Position numbers and translations under genes: made by a program | Notes under the pieces: model-generated | Told to the model about the DNA's origin: nothing | Database searches by the model: none | Seen by the model: the letters and a program-made list of their open reading frames with translations, nothing else | IMG/VR virus record: IMGVR_UViG_3300020193_001177 | Span: 1-36,192 of that record | DNA from: a virus | Reading direction: 5' to 3' (one strand) | Length of the DNA: 36,192 nt | In this document: piece by piece, positions 7,519 through 14,337 of the stretch | Layout of the letters: every line of letters begins with the position of its first letter | How positions within the stretch are numbered: position 1 is the first letter of the stretch

Positions 7519-7833
7519 TTACTCTAGTCCTAATTTTTTCTTTAACTTACGACGAAGAACATTCAGATCCTTAATGTGAAGTTTCATAGCGTAATTTGGT
7601 TGCCGTTCCATTTTAGAAATATCCATTCTTGTGAAGACATCATTATCCTCTATCATTGGATGATAACCTTCTATATTTTCAACGCAATATCCTTCTCGCA
7701 ATTCTTTTGTTGAAATAATTTCTGAAATCCGACCAACACATACTTGTGTCTCTAACGGTTTATTCCAATCAAACCGATAAACAATATCACCAACATTTAA
7801 TCTTTCTACACCAAGTTCTTCACTAGTAAGCAT
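7519..7833 (-). CDS. Hypothetical protein (104 aa) with SH3-like beta N-terminus
   Basis: Not recognised. The first 60 residues (LNVGDIVYRFDW, VCVGRISEII, GYCVENIEGY) look like a small beta-barrel such as an SH3-type fold. The C-terminus is basic and helical (LHIKDLNVLRRKLKKKLG). SD GGAT 6 nt before the ATG. Its stop is adjacent to the rnh start and its start abuts the stop of the upstream 80-aa gene, so these form one operon. Confidence 0.6.
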   Translation of the reverse strand: MLTSEELGVERLNVGDIVYRFDWNKPLETQVCVGRISEIISTKELREGYCVENIEGYHPMIEDNDVFTRMDISKMERQPNYAMKLHIKDLNVLRRKLKKKLGLE

Positions 7834-8076
7834 TTAATCCTCATAATCATAATTTCTAATGTAATCACCATACAAAATAAAATTTGTATATCCATCTGGA
7901 TCAACAACTCTTTCAATATCTAGTGCTTCTCCAATTGAATACCAATTTTCACACATATCATCATTCAATTTATTATTAGGACTTTTGCAAATTTTACCAT
8001 TTGCTTTTTTTCGGTTTAACGCAATCTCCCAACCATTCATGATTAGGTATTCTTGCTCTTTAGTTAGATGACTCAT
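7834..8076 (-). CDS. Hypothetical protein (80 aa)
   Basis: Not recognised. A small acidic protein with KEQEYLIMNGWEIALNRK near the N-terminus and an aromatic/acidic end (FILYGDYIRNYDYED). The start is 3 nt past the upstream stop and has only a distant AAGG. Expression is probably coupled to the upstream 367-aa gene. No function is proposed. Confidence 0.55.
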   Translation of the reverse strand: MSHLTKEQEYLIMNGWEIALNRKKANGKICKSPNNKLNDDMCENWYSIGEALDIERVVDPDGYTNFILYGDYIRNYDYED

Positions 8077-8079
8077 ATA

Positions 8080-9183
8080 TCAAAATGCCTTCAACAAAAT
8101 ACAGTGTTCGTTTATCCTTCCGGTGGGTTTAATTGGTTTAGTTTTAAGACTTTCAAATGTCTTCTTGAATACCATTTTACCAGAACTTGTGATGATTGTC
8201 AATACTTCTTCAGGTTTTCTTAATCTTTTTCCAACAGAAGAATTTTCATCAAAATTCAACAACGTAGTACCCTTGACTTCAAAAGTTTTATTTTTTTCTG
8301 CAATGTAATTATACAGAATTTTATATTGTGTATTATACACCAATAAATTTGTGGTGTCTATAATTTTTTCTGGTTTAATACTCTTAATATTCAATTCATC
8401 AAATGACTGCATGAACTTTAATTTTTTAACTTGTTTTTGAGGAGACTTTGGTTTTTTTACTCTTTGTTTTATTACGGTAGTTTCTGGTACTGAAGAGGTA
8501 TTAATTGAATTCATGTCTTGGATAAATTCAATCAAGCTCATTTTTTTATCACTTGAAATATGACTATATGCTTCAATGTACACAGGATCATTGGAAAGAA
8601 TTTGTTCTTTAACAGAATTCCATTCTTTGATAATATTTAGGTGAACTTTTTTGGGCACGTTGTTTGTATCAATCCACTGTTTATAATCAAACTTTAATTT
8701 GGTTTGCTCGCTATTGATAAAATTTTGGATTTCATCGTTAATAGCATAAATTAAAGTTGAATTATATTCTTTTTCTTTTTCTTCTTTGAGAAAAGACTTA
8801 ATCTTGTTTATTTTTATTTTTTCTTCGAAAAGAAGAATGTGTTCTTTCTCAAGATTTTTTAATTTTGTGTTCAGTTTTTCTAGTGAAGTTTGTTTAATCG
8901 GACCACCCAACATAAAAATTCTAACGGTGGGTCCGTATGGAATAAACCTTTTTTCATTAACTGAATCAAGAGCTTCCTGATTGATTTCCGATACGTGTTT
9001 GTTGCAATAATCCATCACCCATTTCTTGTGTTGAGATGGTGATGCGTTGTAGTTGTACCAACTATAAGCAAATCCTAACTTCAAGAACTCATCTTCTACA
9101 GGAACATCCCACTTAGGTTCCCTTGAACCAAACGGATTAATCGTGTCCAGAATTCGTTCTCGCTTTTCTTCTATTTTGATCAT
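8080..9183 (-). CDS. T4-like phage protein of unknown function (367 aa)
   Basis: The N-terminal segment FAYSWYNYNASPSQHKKWVMDY (about residues 33-54) is of a type I recall from T4-like phage proteins of unknown role. The middle (about 115-200) is Lys/Glu-rich and probably coiled-coil. A basic Pro-rich linker (VKKPKSPQK, about 243-251) precedes a C-terminal beta-rich region. It is the first gene of the leftward 9.2-5.5 kb operon. The ATG has no SD and lies 6 nt from a perfect TATAAT, so its mRNA should be leaderless. It may be structural or regulatory; nothing catalytic is visible. Confidence 0.6.
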   Translation of the reverse strand: MIKIEEKRERILDTINPFGSREPKWDVPVEDEFLKLGFAYSWYNYNASPSQHKKWVMDYCNKHVSEINQEALDSVNEKRFIPYGPTVRIFMLGGPIKQTSLEKLNTKLKNLEKEHILLFEEKIKINKIKSFLKEEKEKEYNSTLIYAINDEIQNFINSEQTKLKFDYKQWIDTNNVPKKVHLNIIKEWNSVKEQILSNDPVYIEAYSHISSDKKMSLIEFIQDMNSINTSSVPETTVIKQRVKKPKSPQKQVKKLKFMQSFDELNIKSIKPEKIIDTTNLLVYNTQYKILYNYIAEKNKTFEVKGTTLLNFDENSSVGKRLRKPEEVLTIITSSGKMVFKKTFESLKTKPIKPTGRINEHCILLKAF

Positions 9184-9189
9184 ACCTTT

Positions 9190-9218
9190 ATTATATGGAA
9201 TGTCTATTAAAATGTCAA
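9190..9218 (-). promoter_or_regulatory. Perfect consensus sigma70 promoter, leaderless type
   Basis: Minus strand TTGACA (9213-9218), 17-bp spacer, TATAAT (9190-9195), then 6 nt to the ATG at 9183. It drives the leftward operon through RNase H and the SprT-like gene. Confidence 0.85.
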
Positions 9219-9241
9219 GCTAAAAAATATTTTTTTTTCTC

Positions 9242-9270
9242 TTGACAAACTTGTTTTTTTATGCTATAAT
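9242..9270 (+). promoter_or_regulatory. Perfect consensus sigma70 promoter (distal rightward)
   Basis: TTGACA (9242-9247), 17-bp spacer containing a T-run, TATAAT (9265-9270). It is divergent from the leftward promoter, with the two -35 boxes only about 23 bp apart, and is the first of two good rightward promoters before the HTH gene. Confidence 0.8.
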
Positions 9271-9348
9271 AAAAGTGTCGTTGACAGAATAGTATACTAC
9301 TATAGTAGTAGTAGAGAAAACAAAAATAACAAAAATATTAAAAAGTTC

Positions 9349-9377
9349 TTGACAGTTACGTAAATATATAGTATACT
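9349..9377 (+). promoter_or_regulatory. Near-consensus sigma70 promoter (proximal rightward)
   Basis: TTGACA (9349-9354), 17-bp spacer, TATACT (9372-9377). The -10 is part of the palindrome AGTATACT, which also occurs at 9291-9298. The leader to the ATG at 9435 is about 50 nt. Confidence 0.8.
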
Positions 9378-9434
9378 CAAAGTATAGTGATTGAAAAGAT
9401 CACAATCTAAAAACAAAAGGTTAATTATAAAAAT

Positions 9435-9665
9435 ATGAATACACAAACTACGAATCCTTTCCAAAGGGGTTCTCAGAATTTCCTTCTACTAAACGAGATG
9501 CGTCGGGGTAGAAAGATCACCAGTACAAACGCTGCTAGTCGATTTGATGTCATGAATCTAACTGCTCGTATTCATGAGATGCGTTCCAAGGGAGTAGATG
9601 TTGTTACAAACTACGTTACTCGCCCAAATGGTTCTCGTGATTCTTATTACACCCTAGCGGTGTAG
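9435..9665 (+). CDS. Small helix-turn-helix protein
   Basis: A 76-aa protein with a single winged-HTH-like domain: helix NFLLLNEMRRG, then ITSTNAASRFDVMNLTARIHEMRSKG, then VDVVTNYVTRPNG and SYYTL as the wing. This matches the small HTH_39-type proteins found in phages. Codon use is markedly richer in G and C than in the surrounding genes, suggesting high expression. It is the first gene after two strong promoters, so it is an early product and a candidate regulator of the divergent region. AAAGG lies 14 nt before the ATG. Confidence 0.75.
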   Translation: MNTQTTNPFQRGSQNFLLLNEMRRGRKITSTNAASRFDVMNLTARIHEMRSKGVDVVTNYVTRPNGSRDSYYTLAV

Positions 9666-9678
9666 TATTTTATGTAAT

Positions 9679-9699
9679 GGGGGGAGATAAACTCCCCCC
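9679..9699 (+). terminator. GC hairpin after the HTH gene (attenuator-like)
   Basis: GGGGGGAG (9679-9686), loop ATAAA, CTCCCCCC (9692-9699). There is no U-run; ATTTATAAAAT follows. It may be a partial terminator or transcript 3'-end stabiliser that lets the strong promoter feed mainly the HTH gene. Confidence 0.5.
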
Positions 9700-9712
9700 C
9701 ATTTATAAAATA

Positions 9713-9937
9713 ATGAATATATTTAATAAAAAACATTTTTTAAGATCTAGATCTCTATCTGATGGTTATAATAAATCTTATGTTTATTCTATTTGTAAAT
9801 CTGGTTCTAAATCAACAATTGATTCTGTGTTTATTATAGAAATAAGACAAGAAGATGTTTACTACAAAATTAAAATAAGATGTTCTTATTCGGGTATGAA
9901 TAATTATTCAGAATCCATGTGTAAATTTGATCTATGA
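9713..9937 (+). CDS. Hypothetical protein (74 aa)
   Basis: Not recognised. A small basic protein with a beta-rich centre (STIDSVFIIEIRQEDVYYKI) and three cysteines. The ATG at 9713 is preferred because an in-frame ATG at 9677 would make the GC hairpin encode the first residues; neither has an SD. Its stop overlaps the RNA ligase start (ATGA), so the two are translationally coupled. Confidence 0.5.
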   Translation: MNIFNKKHFLRSRSLSDGYNKSYVYSICKSGSKSTIDSVFIIEIRQEDVYYKIKIRCSYSGMNNYSESMCKFDL

Positions 9938-11043
9938 AAAATCAACTTTTAATACAAAAATGGTTGTTAGAAAACTATGATGATCGTGTAGAATTAACTG
10001 CTGTCTACGGTATTAATTCCTCACAACATAAAGTATATCCAAATTTATATCAATTCACATATGATCAGATTGAATCATCTAAAATAAAAGATCATCCAAT
10101 GGTAGTAGAGTGTCGTGGTATTATTCTTGATAGGGATAATAATTGGGAAGTAGTTGCTAGACCATTTGATAGATTTTTTAATTATGGAGAAACTGTATCA
10201 AATAATCAATTTGATTTTTCTTCATTGGTTGCTCAAGAAAAAATAGACGGTTCTTTAATTATTTTATATTTTTACAAGAATTCTTGGCATGTAGCAACAA
10301 AAAATAGTCCTAATGCATCCGGTAATGTTGGAAAAGAAACATTTACCTTTGCTGAATTATTTAAAAAAATATTCAACAGTAAAATGTATTCAACATTTTA
10401 TTTAAATCATAATAATACTTATATGTTTGAGCTAACATCAAAGTATAATCGTGTTGTTACGAATCAAATAGATAATGATGGTGAAATTACATTAATTGGA
10501 ATTAGACAAAATAAAACCGGAAAAGAATTTCCTGTATCGCAACATTCAGATTTATTTCCAATTGTAAGAAGTTTTAAATTGAATACAATTGATGATATTT
10601 TAACTGCCTCTAGAGAATTAGATCCTTCTAAACAAGAAGGTTTTGTTCTTGTAGATAAAAATTTCAATCGCATTAAAGTTAAGTCTGAGAAGTATGTTTT
10701 AATACACTATCTAAAAGATTCTTTGAATGACGAGAGATTGATTGAACTATTAAAGACTGGAGAAGATTCAGAAATATTTGCTTATTTTCCTGATCTTAAA
10801 AAGAAATACGATGTCTTTCAAACCGCATGGAATGACCAAATTAATGAGCTGAATGCTTATTGGTTTGGTTTACGTGATATTTGGTTTGAGAATCAAAAGC
10901 AATTTGCTTTGTATATTCAAAAGAATTATTATACCAAATATCACGCATTCTTTTACAGTATGCGTTCAGGTAAAAGTAAAAATGCAAAAGAATGGTTTAT
11001 AAATTTAAATAATAAAAAGATAGTAGAGATATTGTGTTTATGA
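9934..11043 (+). CDS. rnlA: RNA ligase 1 (T4 Rnl1/RnlA family), full length
   Basis: A 369-aa protein, almost the length of T4 Rnl1 (374 aa). Order of motifs: CRGIILD (60-66), ARPFDRFFNYGE (75-86), motif I KIDGS with nucleophile Lys103 (103-107), FELTSKYNRVV (165-175), motif IV QEGFVLVD (234-241) and motif V RIKVKSEKY (246-254). The C-terminal helical domain that gives tRNA specificity in T4 is present. The expected role is resealing of host or phage tRNAs cleaved in the anticodon loop, together with a kinase/phosphatase (Pnk) that is not in this window. The start overlaps the preceding stop as ATGA. The next gene starts inside its stop in the same way. Confidence 0.92.
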   Translation: MKNQLLIQKWLLENYDDRVELTAVYGINSSQHKVYPNLYQFTYDQIESSKIKDHPMVVECRGIILDRDNNWEVVARPFDRFFNYGETVSNNQFDFSSLVAQEKIDGSLIILYFYKNSWHVATKNSPNASGNVGKETFTFAELFKKIFNSKMYSTFYLNHNNTYMFELTSKYNRVVTNQIDNDGEITLIGIRQNKTGKEFPVSQHSDLFPIVRSFKLNTIDDILTASRELDPSKQEGFVLVDKNFNRIKVKSEKYVLIHYLKDSLNDERLIELLKTGEDSEIFAYFPDLKKKYDVFQTAWNDQINELNAYWFGLRDIWFENQKQFALYIQKNYYTKYHAFFYSMRSGKSKNAKEWFINLNNKKIVEILCL

Positions 11044-11495
11044 CTAAAGATTTACAAGAAAAACTTTTCAATAAGTATCCTAAACTTTTTACTCAGAAAG
11101 ATCTGAGTATACAACAAAGTCCAATGGCGTGGGGAATTACATGCGGCGATGGTTGGTACCGCATTTTGAATGTGTTGTGTAATAGGATTACTAAATATAT
11201 TAAATCGAATAAAAATGTTGTACTGGAAGCAAATGATACTTGGGAAGATAATGATCCTGAAAATCCAGTTCAAAATGATCCTGAAAATCCAGTTCAATTC
11301 GTTCAAATAAAAGAAAAGTTCGGAACTTTGAGAGTATATATTAATTGGGGCGATACAACAATTTATGAATTGATTGCGTTGGCAGAAGAGATGAGTTCTG
11401 TTACTTGTGAAGAATGTGGTGCGCCTGGAGAGTTGTATACTGGGGGTTGGTATAAGACTTGTTGTAGTATACACAAGTCTAAATCTGAATTTTGA
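11040..11495 (+). CDS. Conserved phage protein with C-terminal cysteine cluster, unknown function
   Basis: A 151-aa protein of a widespread phage family that I recognise by pattern but cannot name. It has EKLFNKYPKLF, then MAWGITCGDGWYRILNVLC, then VQIKEKFGTLRVYINWG, and a C-terminal CEECGAPG/WYKTCCSIH cluster that probably binds zinc. The ATG at 11040 overlaps the ligase stop (ATGA); a GTG two codons upstream is less likely. Residues of the variable linker are doubled (NDPENPVQ twice) by a 24-bp tandem repeat. Confidence 0.75.
   Translation: MTKDLQEKLFNKYPKLFTQKDLSIQQSPMAWGITCGDGWYRILNVLCNRITKYIKSNKNVVLEANDTWEDNDPENPVQNDPENPVQFVQIKEKFGTLRVYINWGDTTIYELIALAEEMSSVTCEECGAPGELYTGGWYKTCCSIHKSKSEF
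11250..11297 (+). repeat. Perfect 24-bp tandem duplication within a gene
   Basis: Two identical consecutive 24-bp units encode NDPENPVQ twice in the linker of the cysteine-cluster protein. Perfect identity suggests a recent slippage event that keeps frame. Confidence 0.9.
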
Positions 11496-11553
11496 AAAGA
11501 TGAAAATAACGAAATGTCATTATGACTAGAAATATTGTTTCTTGGTCTGATTC

Positions 11554-11582
11554 TTGACAAACATATCAACATCTGGTATAAT
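11554..11582 (+). promoter_or_regulatory. Perfect consensus sigma70 promoter
   Basis: TTGACA (11554-11559), 17-bp spacer, TATAAT (11577-11582). The start codon follows 20 nt later, predicting a leader of about 13 nt without an SD. Confidence 0.85.
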
Positions 11583-11602
11583 AAAAATGAGAAAATTTAA
11601 TT

Positions 11603-12001
11603 ATGTCTAAACCTTGGATACATTCTGTTTCTTCTGTAAGAAAATTTGGTGGTATTCCTGAAGATTATCTAGAGATTCATCAATTAATGGATTCATCTAA
11701 AGGAGCAATGCCTGATAATCGTCATCGTACACTAACCCACAATTCTTGGTTTCTTTCTACTATCCTAGAAAGAATCTTTGGTGTTAATATAAAGAATTCT
11801 GATAATAGAGATGTCTCCGTCAGAGATATTGGTGAGCAACATATTCTAGAAGATTTTGGGAATCGTTTTATTCCTTCTGCTTCTGATTACTTGGAAGAGA
11901 TGGAATATATTCCTTGGATGAATGCTGATAGAAAATCTGCACCTTCTTCACACAAGAAGATTGCGAGTAAAGTTAAAACAAAAACCATTTTAGTAGATTA
12001 G
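11603..12001 (+). CDS. DUF6915-type conserved protein
   Basis: A 132-aa protein matching, from memory, the DUF6915 family. It has SKPWIHSVSSVRKFGG at the start, PEDYLEIHQLMDSSKG, then the His-rich DNRHRTLTHNSWFL, VSVRDIGEQHILEDFG and IPWMN near the end. The conserved His/Asp residues suggest a metal-dependent activity, but none is established to my knowledge. It is the first gene behind a strong early promoter, with a very short leader and no SD. Confidence 0.75.
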   Translation: MSKPWIHSVSSVRKFGGIPEDYLEIHQLMDSSKGAMPDNRHRTLTHNSWFLSTILERIFGVNIKNSDNRDVSVRDIGEQHILEDFGNRFIPSASDYLEEMEYIPWMNADRKSAPSSHKKIASKVKTKTILVD

Positions 12002-12012
12002 GAGAATATATT

Positions 12013-12483
12013 ATGAATTTAGAAGATTTTAAGGTAATGAAAGATCGCTACAATACAATCGTAGCGGAGTATAAGAAGAATGTGGCGGATTTCGGTGAGG
12101 ATTTATTTTCTCAAACAACAAAGAATGTTTTTGAGAAAAATTCTAATCTAAAATCATTTTCGTGGACGCAATACACACCATACTTCAACGATGGTAGTAT
12201 TTGTGAGTTTGATGTAGATTATGAATATGACATGTATATTAACGATGAATACATCAAAGTCTACGATTTGGATAGCTGGTTAGAATCGGATTATTTAAAC
12301 GCACCAATGTTTAAATATTATGGATTTGCTACAATGCAAGAATTAGTTTCTGCTGTTAAAGATTTACACAACGTACTAGATCTTTTCAGTAAAGATGATC
12401 TAGAGATCATGTTTGGAGATCATGCAAGAATTATAGTATATAGTGATGGAGTAATCTCAGTAGAAGAACATATTCATGACTAA
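12013..12483 (+). CDS. Conserved hypothetical protein (156 aa)
   Basis: An acidic protein with the segment FSWTQYTPYFNDGSICEFDV (about residues 50-69), a pattern I have seen in phage and bacterial hypotheticals. No function is known to me. SD AGGAG 8 nt before the ATG. It sits 11 nt after the DUF6915 gene and directly before the tmRNA, and shares the promoter at 11554. Its C-terminus includes YSDGVISVEEHIHD. Confidence 0.65.
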   Translation: MNLEDFKVMKDRYNTIVAEYKKNVADFGEDLFSQTTKNVFEKNSNLKSFSWTQYTPYFNDGSICEFDVDYEYDMYINDEYIKVYDLDSWLESDYLNAPMFKYYGFATMQELVSAVKDLHNVLDLFSKDDLEIMFGDHARIIVYSDGVISVEEHIHD

Positions 12484-12526
12484 ATATATCTGATAGGTAA
12501 TGATCCGGATTGATTATTTGTTGGAC

Positions 12527-12556
12527 CCGGAGGGCAGTTCTCCGGCGTCTCCACCA
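12527..12556 (+). ncRNA. tmRNA acceptor piece: T-arm and 3' acceptor strand
   Basis: CCGGAG/CTCCGG pair around a 7-nt loop GGCAGTT, followed by CGTCTCC, discriminator A and CCA. The T-loop lacks the usual TTCRA start, so the T-arm is divergent. The acceptor pairs only with the sequence 11 nt downstream, which defines the permutation. Confidence 0.75.
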
Positions 12557-12653
12557 ACTTAACATGCGGGGACGAAATAGATTCGACAGCATTTAGGAGA
12601 GAAGGGGAATCTATTCGTGAAGCACTCACGTTAAACAAGAGCAAACTATAAAT

Positions 12654-12686
12654 GCCGATACGAAAGTATTTGCAATGGCTGCTTAG
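12654..12686 (+). other. tmRNA tag reading frame (ADTKVFAMAA)
   Basis: GCC GAT ACG AAA GTA TTT GCA then ATG GCT GCT and TAG, followed in frame by TAA TAA. It encodes the 10-residue tag ADTKVFAMAA, ending in the hydrophobic-Ala-Ala type degron. An A lies at -4 before the resume codon GCC. Resume at the preceding AAT (N) cannot be excluded. Confidence 0.7.
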
Positions 12687-12752
12687 TAATAAATAGCCTG
12701 GGTATTTTTGAAGTTTTTTCCTGGAAACAGAATAAAAACTTCATTAATAAAT

Positions 12753-12781
12753 TTGACAATATAATTTATATGTGATATAAT
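12753..12781 (+). promoter_or_regulatory. Perfect consensus sigma70 promoter for the cell-wall hydrolase operon
   Basis: TTGACA (12753-12758), 17-bp AT spacer, TATAAT (12776-12781). It drives the leader and genes from 12872 rightward. Confidence 0.85.
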
Positions 12782-12821
12782 AGAAATATAAATCATATTG
12801 TTAATTATTAAAAAAAAATTA

Positions 12822-12859
12822 AGGAGAATCTTAATAGGCGCAGATTCTGCGCTTTTTTT
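12822..12859 (+). promoter_or_regulatory. Leader with terminator hairpin and overlapping alternative hairpin
   Basis: The intrinsic terminator GCGCAG-ATT-CTGCGC is followed by TTTTTTT (12839-12859). AGAATCT (12824-12830), part of an AAGGAG SD-like sequence, can instead pair with AGATTCT (12842-12848) inside the terminator. The two structures exclude each other. The next start codon is 12 nt further on. It is either the tmRNA transcript terminator or an attenuator for the hydrolase operon. Confidence 0.55.
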
Positions 12860-12871
12860 ATTTTTAAAAAT

Positions 12872-13312
12872 ATGCTAGTAAGAATTATAGTAACAGTGAT
12901 GTTATGTGTGTTCCCAATGGCAGCTCAAAAAATTGATAAAGAAACAATGTGTATGGCAAAGAACATTTTCTTTGAAGCGGGAAATCAATCCTTGCAAGGA
13001 AAATTAGCGGTCGCCTGGGTAACGCATAATAGAAAAATTAACCCAAAATATCCAAAAACATATTGTGAAGTGGTTTATCAAAAAAATCAATTTTCGTGGA
13101 CGAAAAATAAAAATCTTAAAATAATAAAAGACGCAAGATGGTCCGATAGTCTTTATGCTGCAAAAATTTTCAAATTAACAAAAGATCCAACAAAAGGATG
13201 TTTATTTTTTCATGAGGAAAATATCAAACCATTGTGGGCAAGTAAATTAAAAAAAGTTGTTAAAATTCAAAACCACATATTCTATACACAATCTACACAA
13301 TCTAAATATTAA
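12872..13312 (+). CDS. Secreted SleB-type cell-wall hydrolase (probable lysis enzyme)
   Basis: A 146-aa protein of the Hydrolase_2/SleB family. The N-terminus MLVRIIVTVMLCVFPMAAQ is a short signal peptide or signal-anchor, so it should be exported by Sec. The core follows: MAKNIFFEAGNQSLQGKLAV (with the Glu of FFEAG as likely catalytic residue), AWVTHNRK, CEVVYQKNQFSWT, and WSDSLYAAK. C-terminal CLFFHEENIKP is also typical. Family members are lytic transglycosylases or amidases acting on peptidoglycan. In a phage this is a likely endolysin. No SD precedes the ATG; an AAGGAG lies upstream of the terminator hairpin. Confidence 0.85.
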   Translation: MLVRIIVTVMLCVFPMAAQKIDKETMCMAKNIFFEAGNQSLQGKLAVAWVTHNRKINPKYPKTYCEVVYQKNQFSWTKNKNLKIIKDARWSDSLYAAKIFKLTKDPTKGCLFFHEENIKPLWASKLKKVVKIQNHIFYTQSTQSKY

Positions 13313-13320
13313 TTATTAAT

Positions 13321-14337
13321 ATGAAATTATTAGATAAAAACATAAAAGCTAACTTTACTAAAGAATTAACTGATAAATTAACTAGTAAAGTAGTTGGACA
13401 ACCAGAAGGCATTGAAGCTATTTGTGAGTTTTATCAACTATATAAAACTAACTTGATAACAAAAAACAAACCAATATCAAATATGCTAATCGTAGGTCCA
13501 ACCGGAACCGGAAAAACTAGATTAATTGAATCTTTTGCCGAAAGTATTTTCGGTTCCGATAAAGCTATGATTAAAGTTGATTGTGGAGAATTTCAACATA
13601 GTCATGAAATATCAAAGCTGATTGGATCTCCTCCTGGATATTTAGGGCATAGAGAAACAAATCCAATTTTATCTTCAAAGAATATAGAACAACATAAAAC
13701 AGAAAAAAACAACTTTTCAATTATTTTGTTTGATGAGATTGAAAAATCTTCAGACTCTTTATGGAATTTATTATTAGGTATTCTTGATAAAGGTTATATT
13801 ACTTTAGGTGATAATAGTAGAGTTGATATGACATCAACATTTATATTCATGACCAGTAATATAGGTGCTCAAAAATTATCACAATTAAAGAACAAAAGAG
13901 ATTTAGGATATGTTCAAGGTGAAAAAAATAAATCAACAGAAGATATTAAAAAATTCACATTTACAGAAGTAAAAAAGAAGTTTACTCCAGAATTTATTAA
14001 TAGATTAGATAAAATAATTCATTTTAATGAATTGAAAGATTCAGATTATGCTAAAATTCTTGATATTGAGTTGTCAATACTACAGGATTTAGTAATGAAT
14101 AAAACAAAACAAAATATCTTTATACAATTTACCGATATGTGTAAAGAACATATTTTACTTAAAAGTATTAATAAAGAATATGGTGCTAGAGATTTAAAAA
14201 GAATTATTGATAAAACAATCAAAATTGCTATTAGTAATTTAATTGCAAGTAAACAAATTCAAGAATATGATATATTGTCAGTTGATTACACAGACGATTT
14301 TATGTTCTATTTAATGGAACCGGAGGATATAGTATAA
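13321..14337 (+). CDS. Single-ring AAA+ ATPase related to the ClpB/ClpA second domain
   Basis: A 338-aa protein equivalent to the D2 half of Clp/Hsp100 unfoldases. It has Walker A GPTGTGKT (59-66), pore-loop segment GSPPGYLG (102-109), Walker B ILFDEIEK (135-142), sensor-1 TSNIGA (178-183), FINRLDKIIHF with the arginine finger (about 222-232), and the D2-small domain with YGARDLKRIIDK (about 282-293, sensor 2). The N-terminal and D1 domains of ClpB are absent, and no ClpP-binding loop is obvious. It probably remodels or disaggregates proteins; the partner is unknown. It has no clear SD and sits 8 nt after the hydrolase gene. Its stop overlaps the next start (TAATG). Confidence 0.85.
   Translation: MKLLDKNIKANFTKELTDKLTSKVVGQPEGIEAICEFYQLYKTNLITKNKPISNMLIVGPTGTGKTRLIESFAESIFGSDKAMIKVDCGEFQHSHEISKLIGSPPGYLGHRETNPILSSKNIEQHKTEKNNFSIILFDEIEKSSDSLWNLLLGILDKGYITLGDNSRVDMTSTFIFMTSNIGAQKLSQLKNKRDLGYVQGEKNKSTEDIKKFTFTEVKKKFTPEFINRLDKIIHFNELKDSDYAKILDIELSILQDLVMNKTKQNIFIQFTDMCKEHILLKSINKEYGARDLKRIIDKTIKIAISNLIASKQIQEYDILSVDYTDDFMFYLMEPEDIV

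Larger units (their letters stand above)
12515..12746 (+). ncRNA. ssrA: Circularly permuted (two-piece) tmRNA
   Basis: The tmRNA pieces occur in inverted order. First comes an acceptor piece ending in a T-arm-like hairpin and CGTCTCC-ACCA (12546-12556), then 11 nt (12557-12567). The mature 5' end follows: GGGGACG (12568-12574), the D-region with ATAGATTCGACAGC, and a tag reading frame. GGGGACG pairs with CGTCTCC over 7 bp, including a G3·U pair, the alanine identity element of tmRNA. CCA is encoded. Downstream, GAAGTTTTT and AAAAACTTC enclose CTGGAAACAG, a likely structured 3' part of the coding RNA. The outer ends are approximate. It rescues stalled ribosomes and tags nascent proteins for proteolysis. 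Transcription probably comes from the 11554 promoter; I see no strong dedicated one. Confidence 0.85.

Noticed and set aside
9281-9306. Third rightward TTGACA with TATAGT downstream
   Set aside because: The only -10-like hexamers are at spacings of 6 or 14 bp, which are not compatible with a standard promoter.
11524-11559. Mini-ORF MTRNIVSWSDS
   Set aside because: It is 11 codons, has no SD, and its end is part of the -35 of the next promoter.
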